Part shown: positions 62,684 to 64,000 of the stretch, one piece after another | Position numbering within the stretch: the first letter of the stretch is position 1 | Layout: each line of letters opens with the position of its first letter | Source of the DNA: Faecalibacter bovis | GTDB lineage: Bacteria > Bacteroidota > Bacteroidia > Flavobacteriales > Weeksellaceae | Assembly (NCBI RefSeq): GCF_017948305.1 | Contig: NZ_CP072842.1 | Span: 908,001-972,000 of the forward strand | Reading direction: 5' to 3' | Length of the DNA: 64,000 nucleotides | The notes under the pieces: generated by a model | What the model saw: the letters and a program-made list of their open reading frames with translations, nothing else | The model's database searches: none | What the model was told of the DNA's origin: nothing | Program-made: the position numbers and the translations under genes

Positions 62684-62945
62684 ATAAATCTATTGGACTA
62701 AAAATTATGATTCCGTATTAGTTCTACATATTATAGTTTTCAAATTAACTTCTTTAAATAAATATATTTAACTCTCTAATCTAACTATATTCCGAAGCTT
62801 ATTAAGCTTCTCCTCTTAATCTCAAATATTCTTATCCTTCATCTAATTTATTTTATTTACGTCATAAATTTAAATGCTAGGTTTTATTTTGCTTAATTTA
62901 ATAACATTTGGTCTATTGGACTAAAGTTCTAATGGAGCTTTTATT
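62684..62945. other. AT-rich spacer after the right array
   Basis: About 260 bases with no gene. Two remnants of the left-array motif are visible: CTATTGGACTAAAAA at 62689 and GTCTATTGGACTAAAGTTC near 62912. The latter is an imperfect palindrome. There is no ORF, RNA gene or clear promoter. Confidence 0.5.
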
Positions 62946-62975
62946 AATAAAAAAGTCTGTTGTATAACAGACTTT
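62946..62975 (-). terminator. Terminator of the DUF6266 gene
   Basis: AAAAGTCTGTT / AACAGACTTTT perfect stem with 4-base loop and T run on the minus strand. Confidence 0.85.
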
Positions 62976-62995
62976 TGATTATAAATACTTAGGTT

Positions 62996-63643
62996 TTAAA
63001 TTATTGTAATTGATCCGATGTATATTGAATTTGATGCATACAAATCTTCATTATTTACGAATGCAATCCAAACGTGCATGTCTTTATTTTGATATCTTGG
63101 TAAAAGGGTTAATTGTATTGTTTCATCAATACGTTTCGTAGTGGTTTTATAAAATACTGTTTGTGCATCTAATTGCTCATCTTCAGCTAAAAGAACAACC
63201 AAATAATCATCTTCATCAGATGTACCTGCTGTATTATTTTCCCAATCTATTTGTAAGGTGTAAGGATTTGGTGAACTAATAGCTGTTGGTTGTGGGCTAA
63301 CCCCTATGCCTTTTGAGAAATGCATTCTGTCATAATGGGGAATAAGAGTTAAATTATTCATATCACATTCTATTGAATTTAAAATATTCCCCATTGCATT
63401 ATTATAAGGAGATTTTAAACCTACTTTATGGCCATAGAATTTTTTAGCATATTCGCGGTAACTTCTCATGAATTCAACTACTTTGTTGAAACGATCTTTA
63501 ACTAATAGCTGTTTAGATGTAGGAGGTTTTGAAGATTTTTTTGGTCGAATACGTGAAATTTCAATGCCGTTGACATTTGCTACAACAATGCGCCCTGTAC
63601 GCCCTGATGTTCCTGAAATAATACTGTCGTTAATTTTTCCCAT
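62996..63643 (-). CDS. DUF6266 family protein
   Basis: A 215-residue protein that begins MGKINDSIISGTSGRTGRIV, the Gly-rich start of DUF6266 proteins (G-x-x-S/G-G-x-x-G-x-V). The middle has KDRFNKVVEFMRSYREYAKKFYGH, and the C-terminal ~95 residues are beta-rich and Ig/fibronectin-like (PYTLQIDWENNT, DYLVVLLAEDEQLDAQTVFY, MHVWIAFVNNEDLYASNSIYIG). No signal peptide is seen. The function is unknown, and the family is widespread in Bacteroidota. It lies next to the repeat arrays, with a structured-looking upstream region. Confidence 0.8.
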   Translation of the reverse strand: MGKINDSIISGTSGRTGRIVVANVNGIEISRIRPKKSSKPPTSKQLLVKDRFNKVVEFMRSYREYAKKFYGHKVGLKSPYNNAMGNILNSIECDMNNLTLIPHYDRMHFSKGIGVSPQPTAISSPNPYTLQIDWENNTAGTSDEDDYLVVLLAEDEQLDAQTVFYKTTTKRIDETIQLTLLPRYQNKDMHVWIAFVNNEDLYASNSIYIGSITII

Positions 63644-63882
63644 ACTATATATTTTTGTTGTTAAATAATTGATTTACTCTAAATTATTAACTAAAACTAA
63701 ATATTTAAGGAAATTGGATTTATACCTACATCGTTGAGTGTACTAAAACTTAATTAATAAATTTTGTACAAGATTCGACAGAAATATACAAGTCTGGCTT
63801 TTGGGTAGCTCTTTTCTGTATATTAACGTAGAGTTTCTGGCTCTTTTGTTCGAGGTTTGTTCGTGTTAAATGGTGTATTAGG
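63644..63882 (-). other. Upstream region of the DUF6266 gene with possible alternative hairpins
   Basis: About 240 bases without an ORF. ACAGAAA and the overlapping AATATACA (63778-63790) are complementary to TTTCTGT and the overlapping TGTATATT (63813-63824) respectively. The order 1-2-1'-2' allows alternative pairing or a pseudoknot. TCTGGCT occurs twice (63793, 63836). A long untranslated leader is possible but not shown. Confidence 0.4.
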
Positions 63883-63915
63883 GTATTAAAAAAAGAGCTA
63901 TTAAGCTCTTTTTTC
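63883..63915 (-). terminator. Terminator of the gene running off the right edge
   Basis: AAGAGCT / AGCTCTT stem flanked by A and T runs, 6 bases beyond the stop of the partial minus-strand gene. Confidence 0.78.
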
Positions 63916-63920
63916 TATTT

Positions 63921-64000
63921 TTAATGAAGTAATTGATTGATGATTACTTTGTAAATTTCGTGTTTGAAATAGATGTTTCGACCGAAAAAATTATATGCTT
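63921..64000 (-). CDS. 3' end of an unidentified gene (window edge)
   Basis: Only the last 25 codons are visible, AYNFFGRNIYFKHEIYKVI then INQLLH and a stop. A terminator follows immediately on the same strand, which supports a real gene. The other minus-strand frames stop early. I cannot name the product. Confidence 0.5.
   Translation of the reverse strand, partial: AYNFFGRNIYFKHEIYKVIINQLLH

Overview
The window is an AT-rich stretch of a Bacteroidota chromosome. The evidence points to class Flavobacteriia: a gliding-motility lipoprotein GldD gene, GLPGLI-, DUF4292-, DUF6089-, DUF4254-, DUF6051- and DUF6266-type proteins, promoters of the Bacteroidota form (TTG, about 17-23 bases, TAnnTTTG), few Shine-Dalgarno sequences, and the mevalonate kinase / UbiA-type prenyltransferase pair. 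Gene content fits the Weeksellaceae (Empedobacter-like), but that genus guess is inference. No rRNA, CRISPR array, prophage, plasmid gene or recognisable transposase is present. Two identical tRNA-Asn genes lie at 4.9-5.1 kb.

Layout. 0-5 kb: the end of rplU, a feoA-feoB iron(II) uptake operon with a tiny Cys-rich partner, a membrane-anchored AraC-type regulator, and meaB. 5-9.3 kb: mutY-ssb-gldD-rseP on the minus strand, divergent from an HU gene and a 30-residue basic protein. 9.3-19.2 kb: rng, a GLPGLI protein, a siderophore-interacting flavoprotein, a protein phosphatase, a Zn/Cd-type P1B ATPase behind a Fur-family regulator, then glycosylasparaginase-cutC-holB and a small lipoprotein. 19.5-29.3 kb: serS, rfbC-rfbD, and a conserved cell-envelope block (CBS protein, nadK, DUF6089, uppS, bamA, two OmpH/Skp proteins). 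29.5-42.8 kb: mevalonate kinase, UbiA, two rRNA pseudouridine synthases, a set of secreted peptidases (S9, DPP4-like, M1), an ArsC/Spx-like protein and DUF6051. 42.9-59.2 kb: DUF4254, tatA, an EnvC-like protein, DUF4292, a nucleotidyltransferase, dut and a flippase; then gpsA, folD-queE, a cupredoxin, pgi, rnhA, an M1 aminopeptidase and plsC.

The last 5 kb is different. A single DegT-type aminotransferase gene is flanked on both sides by large, non-coding, modular repeat arrays. The right array is five tandem copies of a 256-257 bp unit. The left array carries mainly a shorter 137 bp version that lacks a 115 bp palindromic module. Comparing the two forms within the window shows that the 115 bp module sits between two copies of ATTTT where the short form has one, which looks like an inserted element amplified with its host repeat. 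A DUF6266 gene with a structured-looking upstream region and the 3' end of another minus-strand gene close the window.

Most of the window is housekeeping and envelope biogenesis, in operons separated by strong intrinsic terminators that are often shared by convergent genes. The observations most worth following are the repeat arrays, a promoter-terminator pair resembling a sigma-54-driven small RNA at about 53.2 kb, paired palindromes around the siderophore-interacting protein promoter, and the possible alternative RNA fold upstream of the DUF6266 gene.
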